This document shows, in pieces, positions 1-6,385 of a stretch of 41,723 bases of DNA. How positions within the stretch are numbered: position 1 is the stretch's first letter; the number at the start of each line of letters is the position of its first letter. Location: positions 1-41,723 of the forward strand of contig JAFTIL010000008.1 in assembly GCA_017456905.1 (NCBI GenBank). Reading direction: 5' to 3'. A program made the position numbers and the translations under genes. The DNA is from Clostridia bacterium (lineage in GTDB: Bacteria > Bacillota > Clostridia > Oscillospirales > CAG-272). Below the pieces are notes generated by a model, which saw only the letters and a program-made list of their open reading frames with translations, had not been told where the DNA came from and searched no databases.

Positions 1-1
1 C

Positions 2-325
2 CAGGAGCGCGGCCAGATGTTCGTCGGCCCCCAGACTCAGGTCTACGAGGGCATGATCGTGGGCGAGAACCCCAAGAACGACGACATCGCCCTGAACCCC
101 TGCCAGACCAAGCACATGACCGCCGTCCGCTCCACGGGCGCGGATGAAAAGCTGCTCCTGACGCCCCCCAAGGTGTTCACCCTGGAGGAGGCCATTGAGT
201 ACATCAATGACGACGAGCTGATCGAGGTCACCCCCAAGTCCATCCGTCTGCGCAAGGTCATTCTGGACACCGAGACCAGAATGAAGGAAATGATGAAGAA
301 GCGTAGAGCGCTTCAAGGGAAGTAA
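2..325 (+). CDS. typA: Translational GTPase TypA/BipA, C-terminal part (5' end outside window)
   Basis: The reading frame is open from the left edge (codons from base 2) and gives the last 107 residues of TypA/BipA, a ribosome-associated GTPase of the EF-G superfamily involved in 50S assembly and stress adaptation. The retained part is the TypA-specific C-terminal domain. It starts with the QERGQMFVGP segment, followed by YEGMIVGE, a segment ending in KPxxT-like text (KHMTAVRSTGADEKL), and the conserved tail TLEEAIEYINDDELIEVTPKS then IRLRK. The GTPase domain lies upstream of the window. The short lysine- and arginine-rich end (MKKRRALQGK) is normal for the family. A strong bidirectional terminator begins about 10 bases after the stop, so this gene ends its transcription unit. 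Identification is firm from the conserved tail alone. Confidence 0.95.
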   Translation, partial: QERGQMFVGPQTQVYEGMIVGENPKNDDIALNPCQTKHMTAVRSTGADEKLLLTPPKVFTLEEAIEYINDDELIEVTPKSIRLRKVILDTETRMKEMMKKRRALQGK

Positions 326-334
326 TAAAAAATC

Positions 335-366
335 AAAGGATCCGCAACCATCTGCGGATCCTTTTT
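335..366. terminator. Bidirectional rho-independent terminator between typA and mscL
   Basis: A perfect 12-bp stem (AAAGGATCCGCA at 335-346 paired with TGCGGATCCTTT) closes a 6-base loop. It is followed by a T-run on the plus strand (361-366). On the minus strand it is followed by a T-rich stretch (the complement of 327-334). It can therefore stop both typA (plus) and mscL (minus), which converge here. Confidence 0.9.
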
Positions 367-379
367 GTATGTTAGTGAT

Positions 380-1003
380 TTACTTTTTCTCCCGCAGCTC
401 CGCCAGGATGAGCTTGAGCAGATCCTCGGTGGTGGGGTTAGCCAGACGCGCAAGTCTGTCAGCCTCTGCCGCCGCGGCTGCTTCGGCTGCCTGCTTTTCG
501 GCTGCCAGTCTCTGCTTTTCAAGATAGTAGGCTTCCACCGCCTTTTTATCACGGATATTGACGCCTGCGGCCTTCAGCTCCTTGCGCTCAGCTCTGTCGA
601 GAGTCTTGTCTGAGATTTTTTGAGCGAATTCCTTATGCTCCTTGCGCAGCTTGTTGATGATCTTAACGATGCAGAACAGCACGGCGGCGATCAAGAAAAA
701 GTTCAGCACAGCCGTGATGAACAAGCCCCAGTTGATGTAGATGGATTGTGCCAGATCGATCTCTTCGGTTACGATTCCCGCTTCGTCCACTACGTACACA
801 GTTTTGAGATAGGTGTAGATCTCGCTGAGAGAATCCGCGTCGAAGATCATGGAGATCAGCCAGTTGATTAGCGGGGTGAGTATATTGTTGGTGACAGCGT
901 TGACGATGGCGGTAAAAGCGGTACCAACGATAACACCGACGGCCATATCCACCACGTTGCCGCGGTTGACGAAGGTTTTGAATTCATTTGTGAACTTTTT
1001 CAT
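380..1003 (-). CDS. mscL: Large-conductance mechanosensitive channel MscL, long-tailed variant
   Basis: MscL forms a homopentameric membrane pore that opens under membrane tension and releases solutes during osmotic downshock. The N-terminal amphipathic helix and first membrane span are canonical (FKTFVNRGNVVDMAVGVIVG, then FTAIVNAVTNNILTPLI, about residues 8-50). The second span is at about 92-116 (WGLFITAVLNFFLIAAVLF). The protein is 207 residues, against about 130-150 for usual MscL. The excess is a long, charged, alanine-rich helix (about 120-190) between the second span and a canonical C-terminal bundle helix (TTEDLLKLILAELREKK). The start is supported by GGAAG upstream of ATG and by the family N-terminus. 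It has its own promoter (1055-1083) and shares the terminator at 335-366. Confidence 0.95.
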   Translation of the reverse strand: MKKFTNEFKTFVNRGNVVDMAVGVIVGTAFTAIVNAVTNNILTPLINWLISMIFDADSLSEIYTYLKTVYVVDEAGIVTEEIDLAQSIYINWGLFITAVLNFFLIAAVLFCIVKIINKLRKEHKEFAQKISDKTLDRAERKELKAAGVNIRDKKAVEAYYLEKQRLAAEKQAAEAAAAAEADRLARLANPTTEDLLKLILAELREKK

Positions 1004-1029
1004 GCTGACTTACTTCCTTTTTGTTTATT

Positions 1030-1045
1030 GTCGCCGTGTGGCGAC
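1030..1045 (-). promoter_or_regulatory. Small leader hairpin in the mscL 5' untranslated region
   Basis: GTCGCC-GTGT-GGCGAC is a perfect 6-bp stem with a 4-base loop. It lies between the mscL promoter and its ribosome binding site. It could stabilise the message or be incidental. No T-run follows, so it is not a terminator. Confidence 0.35.
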
Positions 1046-1054
1046 TCCGAGCCT

Positions 1055-1083
1055 ATTATATACCCTTTGCTTGCATTTGTCAA
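1055..1083 (-). promoter_or_regulatory. Sigma-A type promoter of mscL
   Basis: On the minus strand there is a perfect TTGACA (complement of 1078-1083), a 17-base spacer and TATAAT (complement of 1055-1060), about 50 bases before the mscL start. It lies just downstream of the terminator of the preceding minus-strand gene, which makes mscL an independent unit. Confidence 0.85.
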
Positions 1084-1089
1084 CAAGCG

Positions 1090-1127
1090 AAAAGCCTCCG
1101 CCGGAATTTCTCTCCGACGGAGGCTTT
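1090..1127 (-). terminator. Terminator hairpin after the ECF sigma / anti-sigma-like pair
   Basis: On the minus strand, AAAGCCTCCGTCGG pairs with CCGGCGGAGGCTTTT around a 9-base loop, starting 3 bases after the stop codon of the 1130-2314 gene. The downstream T-run is short, but the stem is long and GC-rich. It separates the sigma operon from mscL. Confidence 0.8.
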
Positions 1128-1129
1128 GC

Positions 1130-2314
1130 TTATTCTACGGGTGTTGTTTCCACATCATAAGGAAGCTCGGTCTCCGCGCAGGAGCCGTCGCAGTAGGGTC
1201 GAACCTCAAGACAGAACGCATATGTATAGAGGCCGCCCTTATATTCATCGGTTTCGGGAATATAGTCTCCTTGCTTGTAACCCAAGATCTCCACGTAAAA
1301 AGTACCGACTCCGGCTTCAACGGGATCACTCCACTCTCGTCCTTCGTAAAGGATATTAAAATTCTCATCGTAAAGAACCCAATTTCTGATCTCTGCACCT
1401 ACGATCTGACAGCCGGCACTTTGTATGACAGACACAACAGGCAAAGATGAAGCACAATCTTGGATGTTAAAAACAACATCTATCACCGGGTCTCCCTCTC
1501 CCCACGCAATCTGCTCATCCAAAGCAGTCACATTTCCATGATTACCTCCGTAGGATTCAAGAACATAAACATCCGGCTCGTATATCTCAAAATCATAGTA
1601 GGGATATTCCTCCCCTTCCGATAGCTCCACGCCCGTATAGGTCAGGCGATAGCGGCCGGGTGGGGTGGTTTCCCGATCAAAAAGAAGCGTCCTTCGGTAT
1701 TGTGCAAACGCATCAGGAGCCGTCGGGTATGCCTTGTTTTTACCCACATAGTCCTCTATCTCAACATAGCCCACAACAGCTTGCTTTCCTGTATCTAAAT
1801 TGACCAGTTCAAAGTCATACTTTGAAATATCCAATATTGCCCCGGCCACGGTACAAGTAAGTTCAACCGTACAGGGACGGGCAAGCCATTTCTCACCCGC
1901 GCCCCACTCATACATGTCCCTGCCGGTGCGGATGGTACAGGAACGGGTGGTCTCGGTGGGCACGAACACCGTCACAGGTTCGCTTGTTTCGGCGGAGCTC
2001 TCTTCACTGTTATCCGTAAGGATTTCTTGAGTCATGGGATCACTCTCAGGCTCCACCGTCCCCGCAGGCGGCGTGACGGGCCCCGGTCTGTTCCCTGCCC
2101 AGATGATACCGCCCATGACGCTGACAGCCACCAAGGCGCAGACAATGGCCACACCCCAGCCGCTTTCAAAAAAAGCAGACAGGCGGCGGGATCTTTCCTT
2201 CTTGACGGGGGTAGCCGCGACGCCTTGATCCTCGGGCAGCAGGGCGTCCATGATGAGGTCGTCGGCCACGTATCCCAACACATTGTACGCGGCAAAGCAT
2301 TTTTCATTCGTCAT
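1130..2314 (-). CDS. Single-span membrane protein, putative anti-sigma factor partner
   Basis: This 394-residue protein has a short cytoplasmic N-terminus (about 50 residues), one membrane span at about 52-74 (WGVAIVCALVAVSVMGGIIW), a Pro/Thr/Ser/Glu-rich linker (about 78-115), and a large extracytoplasmic domain (120-394) rich in Tyr, Glu and beta-type sequence. I do not recognise the outer domain. The start codon overlaps the stop of the upstream ECF sigma gene by 4 bases, so the two are translationally coupled. A one-span protein coupled to an ECF sigma gene is the standard arrangement for an anti-sigma factor or sensor. The role is inferred from context and topology; no zinc-binding HxxxCxxC anti-sigma motif is visible in the N-terminus. 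The gene ends at a terminator 3 bases downstream. Confidence 0.7.
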   Translation of the reverse strand: MTNEKCFAAYNVLGYVADDLIMDALLPEDQGVAATPVKKERSRRLSAFFESGWGVAIVCALVAVSVMGGIIWAGNRPGPVTPPAGTVEPESDPMTQEILTDNSEESSAETSEPVTVFVPTETTRSCTIRTGRDMYEWGAGEKWLARPCTVELTCTVAGAILDISKYDFELVNLDTGKQAVVGYVEIEDYVGKNKAYPTAPDAFAQYRRTLLFDRETTPPGRYRLTYTGVELSEGEEYPYYDFEIYEPDVYVLESYGGNHGNVTALDEQIAWGEGDPVIDVVFNIQDCASSLPVVSVIQSAGCQIVGAEIRNWVLYDENFNILYEGREWSDPVEAGVGTFYVEILGYKQGDYIPETDEYKGGLYTYAFCLEVRPYCDGSCAETELPYDVETTPVE

Positions 2315-2850
2315 ACGCTGTAGCCCTCCTTTTCGAGATATGCGCGGAGCTTTTCCCGCATCTTAAAGAGCCGCAAGGAAACGGCGTTTTCCGTCAATCC
2401 GTAGGCTCTCGCCATACGGCGGACGGTATAGTTATGGAAATACCGACCCACAAACAAGCGGCGGTCAAGCTCGTCCGCGGAGCGCAAGAAGCTGTCGATG
2501 AGATACCGCAGGGTGCCGTCCTCCTCCTTGGCGGGAATACACTCGGACAGCTCGGTAAGCGACAGCTCCAGATCCTTATTGCGCTTGTGCCGATGGAGGG
2601 TGCGGTAACGGGTGATGGCCAGATTCCGCGTGATGCGGCAAAGGAAGGTGGCCAACACGTTGGGTCTTTCGGGCGGGATGCTGTTCCACGCCTTCAGATA
2701 GGTATCGTTGACGCACTCCTCGGCATCGGGACGGCTGTCCAAAATTCGCATGGCAGTGCGCATACAGCTTTGGCCGTACTGGCGGTCGGTCGCCACGATG
2801 GCCTGCTCGTCGCGGGCAAAAAACAGGTCAATAATTTCCTGATCGGTCAT
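2311..2850 (-). CDS. ECF-type RNA polymerase sigma factor
   Basis: This 179-residue sigma-70 family protein has the two-domain ECF layout. Region 2 is at about 8-85 (AYxxx-type core with ILDSRPDAEECVNDTYLKAW and ATFLCRITRNLAITRYR). Region 4 is at about 115-175, with a helix-turn-helix (YTVRRMARAYGLTENAVSLRLFKMREKL). It redirects RNA polymerase to a small regulon, usually in response to envelope stress. I chose the ATG at 2850, where GAGAAAGGAGAAGATC gives an ideal ribosome binding site. An in-frame ATG 39 bases upstream lacks one and would add an unrelated tail. The gene is coupled by a 4-base overlap to the membrane protein downstream. A possible self-recognised promoter lies at 2895-2923. 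Confidence 0.9.
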   Translation of the reverse strand: MTDQEIIDLFFARDEQAIVATDRQYGQSCMRTAMRILDSRPDAEECVNDTYLKAWNSIPPERPNVLATFLCRITRNLAITRYRTLHRHKRNKDLELSLTELSECIPAKEEDGTLRYLIDSFLRSADELDRRLFVGRYFHNYTVRRMARAYGLTENAVSLRLFKMREKLRAYLEKEGYSV

Positions 2851-2894
2851 GATCTTCTCCTTTCTCACAAGGTTATTGAACGTCCTCACCTATC

Positions 2895-2923
2895 ATGACG
2901 CCATTTTTTGGGGGAGTCTTTCC
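2895..2923 (-). promoter_or_regulatory. Possible autoregulatory ECF-type promoter
   Basis: On the minus strand, GGAAAG (complement of 2918-2923) is followed 17 bases later by CGTCAT (complement of 2895-2900). GGAA(A/C) at -35 and CGTC at -10 are typical of ECF sigma promoters, and such genes often control themselves. No sigma-A consensus is visible in this gap. The call rests on motif resemblance only. Confidence 0.4.
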
Positions 2924-2934
2924 ACAAAATTTTA

Positions 2935-2970
2935 AAAAAATCCGCAGAAAATTTTCTCTGCGGATCTTTT
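2935..2970 (-). terminator. Terminator of the alpha/beta hydrolase gene
   Basis: A palindrome pairs GATCCGCAGA-type arms (2940-2966) with an AT-rich centre, and runs of A (2935-2940) and T (2966-2970) flank it. On the minus strand it lies about 7 bases after the hydrolase stop and ends in a T-run. It also insulates the sigma promoter from read-through. Confidence 0.85.
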
Positions 2971-2976
2971 TACATA

Positions 2977-3966
2977 TCATACCCCAGCGTATTTTTCAAA
3001 AAACGCTTTGGCGGCTTTGGCGTAGCCGTCGGGGTCAACGGGATAGGCCAGACCATGTCCCGCGCCGGGGATGACTACAAACTCCTTGGGAGCAGTACAA
3101 GCCTCGTAGCAGCGCTTGCTCATATCACAGGGGACGAAATCGTCGGTATCGCCGTGAATAAAGAGCACGGGCACGCGGGCCTTTTTCACAGCTTCAATGG
3201 GGGGCGTAGCATCCAGATCAAAGTGTCCGTAGACCTTGGCGCCCAGCTTGATCAAGGGATAGAGCAGGTCGGCGGGGAGCTTCATCTCACGCACCACCTT
3301 TTTGATGATCTCCTTGGCGGAGGAATAGCCGCAATCCTCCAGCACACCCACCACGCACTCGGGCAGGTCGGGATGACCCGAGGCCATCATGACGGTGGCC
3401 GCGCCCATGGAGACACCGCCCAGCAGGATAGGGGCTTCAGGATCCAGCTCGCTGTGAACAAAATTGACCCAGCGGATGCAATCCTCTACTTCCTTGACGC
3501 CAAAGGTGATGATATTACCATCGCTCAGTCCCGCGCCTCGGTGATCCACCAAAAGGGCACTATGACCCATGGCGGCACAGCGGAACACGCCGCCGTTGAG
3601 GTCACGCTCGGCCCAGCCGCGGTAGCCGTGGAAAATGATATTGATGGGCGCGTGGGGAGCGTGCTCGTAGAACTTACCCCGCAGAGTCAGGCCGTCTGTT
3701 GTGACGATCTTCACTCTTTTGAAATCCCGTGCGCGGTTGGCGTAGGTCCAGCGAAGCATATCCTCGCGGAAGACTTCGTAGATCTCCCCTTCGGGGATCA
3801 TGGGATCGGCAGTCTCCAACCGCCGTATCTCGTTGTCAGTCATGTGTTTTTTCTTTTTGGGGACAAAAAAACACATATAAAAACAAATATAAGCGGTCAG
3901 CAGGACGGCGAATACCAAAAAAGCGACCACGCTGAGAACCGTCCAAAGGATCCACAGATGTTCCAT
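2977..3966 (-). CDS. Membrane-anchored alpha/beta hydrolase
   Basis: This 329-residue protein has an N-terminal membrane span (about 5-35, LSVVAFLVFAVLLTAYICFYMCFF), followed by a short basic stretch and a complete alpha/beta hydrolase fold. The oxyanion region is INIIFHGYRGWAERD. The nucleophile elbow is GGVSMGAA (G-x-S-x-G). The acid is near FIHGDTDDFVP, and the catalytic His is in GAGHGLAYPVDP. The layout matches the BEM46/YfhR-like serine hydrolases that often sit at the inner membrane; the substrate cannot be read from sequence. The start is supported by a strong GGAGG seven to eight bases upstream of ATG. It is transcribed alone, divergently from the acyltransferase at 4138. Confidence 0.85.
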   Translation of the reverse strand: MEHLWILWTVLSVVAFLVFAVLLTAYICFYMCFFVPKKKKHMTDNEIRRLETADPMIPEGEIYEVFREDMLRWTYANRARDFKRVKIVTTDGLTLRGKFYEHAPHAPINIIFHGYRGWAERDLNGGVFRCAAMGHSALLVDHRGAGLSDGNIITFGVKEVEDCIRWVNFVHSELDPEAPILLGGVSMGAATVMMASGHPDLPECVVGVLEDCGYSSAKEIIKKVVREMKLPADLLYPLIKLGAKVYGHFDLDATPPIEAVKKARVPVLFIHGDTDDFVPCDMSKRCYEACTAPKEFVVIPGAGHGLAYPVDPDGYAKAAKAFFEKYAGV

Positions 3967-4078
3967 GCAAATACCTCCGAGTCAAGGTAATGTTTTTCAT
4001 ATTTTATCATGAAAACGCGGATTTTGCAATGGGTTTTAGAAAATATGAAGCAAATAATAATCCGTCATCAATTTCCAC

Positions 4079-4107
4079 TTGCATTTTGTCACATTATCAT
4101 GTATAAT
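4079..4107 (+). promoter_or_regulatory. Sigma-A type promoter of the PlsC-like acyltransferase
   Basis: TTGCAT (4079-4084), a 17-base spacer and a perfect TATAAT (4102-4107) lie 30 bases before the ribosome binding site AAAAAGGAG of the 4138 gene. Confidence 0.75.
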
Positions 4108-4137
4108 GGAGGTTGACACAACAAAAAGGAGTATTCC

Positions 4138-5415
4138 ATGGACCTTCAAGTCAACTATAAAAACCAGAAATATTATAAAACCGCCAAATATCCCATCCGT
4201 CAGCCCATTTATCTGACCTGGCTCATCTGGTTTCTTTCCAAGATCATGACCATGACCATCCCCCACAAGGTGGAGAAGATTAACATGGAAGGGTTGAAGC
4301 CTCCCTACATGATCCTCAGCAACCATATGCATTTCATTGACTTCGAGTTGTGCGCTCTGGGAACTTATCCCTACAAGGTCAACAACGTGGTCAACATCGA
4401 CGGCTACTATCAGCGCCCCTGGCTGATGGAATGGATCGGAGCCATTTGCACGAGAAAATTCACTACCGACCTTCATCTGGTACGTTCCATCCGCAAGGTG
4501 CTGTCCCGCGGAGATATTCTCTGTATGTATCCTGAGGCGCGGTACTCCCCCTGCGGCACCACCTCTTATCTGCCCGACTCCCTCGGAGGCCTTGTGAAGA
4601 TGAACAAGGTGCCCGTGGTCGCCGTAGTGCATCGAGGCAACTATCTCCGCGCCCCCTTCTGGGATTTCCGCCGCAAAAGGAAGGTGCCTCTGCACACCAC
4701 CATGACCCAAATTCTCACGGCAGAGCAGGTGAAATCCATGACCGCCGACGAGATCAATCGTGTCATCCGTGAGGCGCTGACCTACGACGATTATCAGTAT
4801 CAGTTGGACAATGGCATCCGCATCACCGAGCCCTGGCGTGCCGAGGGTCTGCACAAGATCCTCTACCAATGTCCTCATTGTATGACCGAATTTAAGATGG
4901 CCACCGAGGGTACACGGCTTTACTGTAAGTCCTGCGGCAAGGGCTGGCAGCTTTTGGAGAACGGTCAGCTGGAGGCCGAAACGGGCGAGACCGAATTCCC
5001 CCATATCCCCCACTGGTTCGAGTGGGAACGTTCACAGGTGCGCGAGGAGGTCAGAAACGGGACTTACCGTTACGAGGATAACGTGGACGTTTACTCCATG
5101 CCCGGGTGTTGGAAATTCCCCAATCTCGGCCAAGGCAAGCTGATTCACGATCCCGTCGAGGGTTGGATCCTGGAGGGTCACTACAACGGCAAGGATTACC
5201 GCATCCAACGCACGCCCCTGCAAATGAACAGCCTGCACGTGGAGTACGATTGGTACCGCATCCGTCGGGCTGACTGTCTGGACATCTCCACCGAGCAGGA
5301 TTCCTTCTACTGTTATCCCACGAGGGAAAACGTGGTCACCAAGCTGGCTTTTGCCACCGAGGAGATCTTCGAGATGCATATGGCGGGTAAAAGAGTGAAG
5401 GCAAAGCGCGGGTAA
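4138..5415 (+). CDS. PlsC-like 1-acylglycerol-phosphate acyltransferase with internal zinc ribbon
   Basis: This 425-residue protein begins with an acyltransferase domain of the lysophosphatidate family. The catalytic H-x4-D is at 63-68 (HMHFID), the substrate-binding YPEAR at 131-135, and a block III/IV-like VPVVAVVHRG at 158-167. This family transfers an acyl chain to lysophosphatidic acid at the membrane; a hydrophobic helix at 22-40 fits membrane association. After it comes a four-Cys zinc ribbon, CPHC at 245-248 and CKSC at 263-266, then a 150-residue C-terminal region I do not recognise, rich in Tyr, Trp and charged residues. The normal PlsC length is about 240, so the last 185 residues are an accessory module. 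The start has AAAAAGGAG seven bases upstream. The stop codon TAA overlaps the first base of the repeat element at 5415-5634. Confidence 0.8.
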   Translation: MDLQVNYKNQKYYKTAKYPIRQPIYLTWLIWFLSKIMTMTIPHKVEKINMEGLKPPYMILSNHMHFIDFELCALGTYPYKVNNVVNIDGYYQRPWLMEWIGAICTRKFTTDLHLVRSIRKVLSRGDILCMYPEARYSPCGTTSYLPDSLGGLVKMNKVPVVAVVHRGNYLRAPFWDFRRKRKVPLHTTMTQILTAEQVKSMTADEINRVIREALTYDDYQYQLDNGIRITEPWRAEGLHKILYQCPHCMTEFKMATEGTRLYCKSCGKGWQLLENGQLEAETGETEFPHIPHWFEWERSQVREEVRNGTYRYEDNVDVYSMPGCWKFPNLGQGKLIHDPVEGWILEGHYNGKDYRIQRTPLQMNSLHVEYDWYRIRRADCLDISTEQDSFYCYPTRENVVTKLAFATEEIFEMHMAGKRVKAKRG

Positions 5416-5634
5416 ATTGTTGTTTAGCAGGGAGACTACCGAACGTTGTCATCCTGAGCAAGGCCGCTGGCCGCGCCGAAGGATCTTTTTTCCAACTTGA
5501 AAAATGTTTATAGCAAAAGCTTTTTTTATGAGTTCGAGATCCTTTGACTCTGGCTTGTGCTTTGCGCGGCCCTCGCTCAGGATGACTCCTCGTTGCGCTC
5601 GGTGTATAAGCGGCTCCGCCGCTAAACAACAATT
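5415..5634. repeat. 220-bp palindromic element with 14-bp terminal inverted repeats (family A)
   Basis: The ends are perfect inverted repeats: AATTGTTGTTTAGC at 5415-5428 and GCTAAACAACAATT at 5621-5634. A second nested inverted pair is GTCATCCTGAGC (5448-5459) with GCTCAGGATGAC (5575-5586). Inside that, GGCCGCGC and GCGCGGCC match, as do GGATC-type blocks. The whole stretch can fold as one long imperfect hairpin. It carries no transposase, so it resembles a MITE-type non-autonomous element. The left terminal sequence recurs at 41587-41600. It fills the gap between the acyltransferase and the MazG-like gene, its left edge touching the acyltransferase stop codon. Confidence 0.8.
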
Positions 5635-5662
5635 GATAATCTTAAGAATCAAGAGGAAACTT

Positions 5663-5986
5663 ATGAAAACCATCACCTACAACAAGCTGGTCCGCGATCG
5701 CATTCCTGAAATCATTGAGGCAAACGGCAATACCTGTGTCACCGAAGTGCTGTCCGACGAGGCCTATCTCGCCATGCTGGACGCCAAGCTCACAGAGGAG
5801 CTGGCTGAATATCACGCTGATGGCAGTCCCGAGGAACTGGCCGACCTTTTGGAGGTCATCTACGCAGCAGCTAAAGCACGGGGCGTAACAGCAGAAGCGC
5901 TCGATAGGATCAGGGCTGAAAAGGCTGCTAAGCGCGGAGGCTTCGACCGAAAGATCCTACTCGCCAGCGTTACCGAAACGGAATGA
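5663..5986 (+). CDS. MazG-like nucleoside triphosphate pyrophosphohydrolase (PRA-PH type)
   Basis: This 107-residue all-alpha protein begins with the hallmark YNKLVRDRIPEII, followed by L.AKLTEELAEY and the metal-binding EELADLLEVIYAAAKARG, which supplies the E-E-x-x-D-type acidic cluster of the MazG/phosphoribosyl-ATP pyrophosphohydrolase superfamily. Members of this short group hydrolyse nucleoside triphosphates to monophosphates and are usually seen as house-cleaning enzymes; the true substrate is not evident. I chose the ATG at 5663, where AGAGGAAAC precedes it and the family motif begins. The frame stays open upstream into the repeat element, but that part has no family similarity. The gene is closed by the terminator at 5986-6031. 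Confidence 0.85.
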   Translation: MKTITYNKLVRDRIPEIIEANGNTCVTEVLSDEAYLAMLDAKLTEELAEYHADGSPEELADLLEVIYAAAKARGVTAEALDRIRAEKAAKRGGFDRKILLASVTETE

Positions 5987-6031
5987 AAAAGGAAAGATCC
6001 TTTTCCTGCAGGAGAAGGATCTTTCCTTTTT
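5986..6031 (+). terminator. Strong terminator after the MazG-like gene
   Basis: A near-perfect palindrome, AAAAAGGAAAGATCC... mirrored by GGATCTTTCCTTTTT, has a stem of about 20 bp around a CCTGCAGG centre and ends in a T-run. It starts at the stop codon itself. Confidence 0.9.
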
Positions 6032-6059
6032 CACCCACCGAAGAATTTGAAAATATATC

Positions 6060-6088
6060 TTGCAAATCCCTAAGACTTGTGCTATAAT
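6060..6088 (+). promoter_or_regulatory. Sigma-A type promoter of the DUF3006-plsY unit
   Basis: TTGCAA (6060-6065), a 17-base spacer and a perfect TATAAT (6083-6088) lie 37 bases upstream of the 6125 start. Confidence 0.8.
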
Positions 6089-6124
6089 ATAAAATGATAT
6101 ATTATATAATGAAGAGGTGTAGGT

Positions 6125-6376
6125 ATGTGGATGTCTGTTGACCGAGTGGAAGGCTCTGTTGTGGTCCTTGTGGCTGATAACGAGCAGGTCTATCATTTGG
6201 ATATCCCCGCCTACGAGGCCCTTACGGGGATCCCTCCCAAAGAGGCCCATATGTTTTGGTGCGAGGTGTGCAACAACGCCGTCGTCTCCGCCCGCTTTGA
6301 CTCCGAGGAAACCGAACGCCGCATGACCAAAGCCAAGGCACAACTTCAGCGGCTCATCAATCAAAAACGTTCCTAA
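6125..6376 (+). CDS. DUF3006-like small protein
   Basis: This 83-residue soluble protein begins WMSVDRVEGSVVVLVADNEQ, which matches the start pattern of DUF3006 proteins (a VDR-x-EG-x-x-VVL strand pair). It ends with a helix of the type DSEETERRMTKAKAQLQRLI, also typical of that family. DUF3006 proteins are small beta-barrel-like proteins of unknown role found widely in Bacillota. The ribosome binding site is GAAGAGGTG. It is followed after 3 to 9 bases by plsY, with plsY's ribosome binding site overlapping this gene's stop, so the two form one unit driven by the promoter at 6060-6088. No catalytic residues are apparent. Confidence 0.7.
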   Translation: MWMSVDRVEGSVVVLVADNEQVYHLDIPAYEALTGIPPKEAHMFWCEVCNNAVVSARFDSEETERRMTKAKAQLQRLINQKRS

Positions 6377-6385
6377 AGGATGGAC

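Noticed and set aside
5504-5662. N-terminal extension of the MazG-like protein through the repeat element
   Set aside because: The family motif starts at the ATG at 5663, which has its own ribosome binding site; the extension is repeat sequence.
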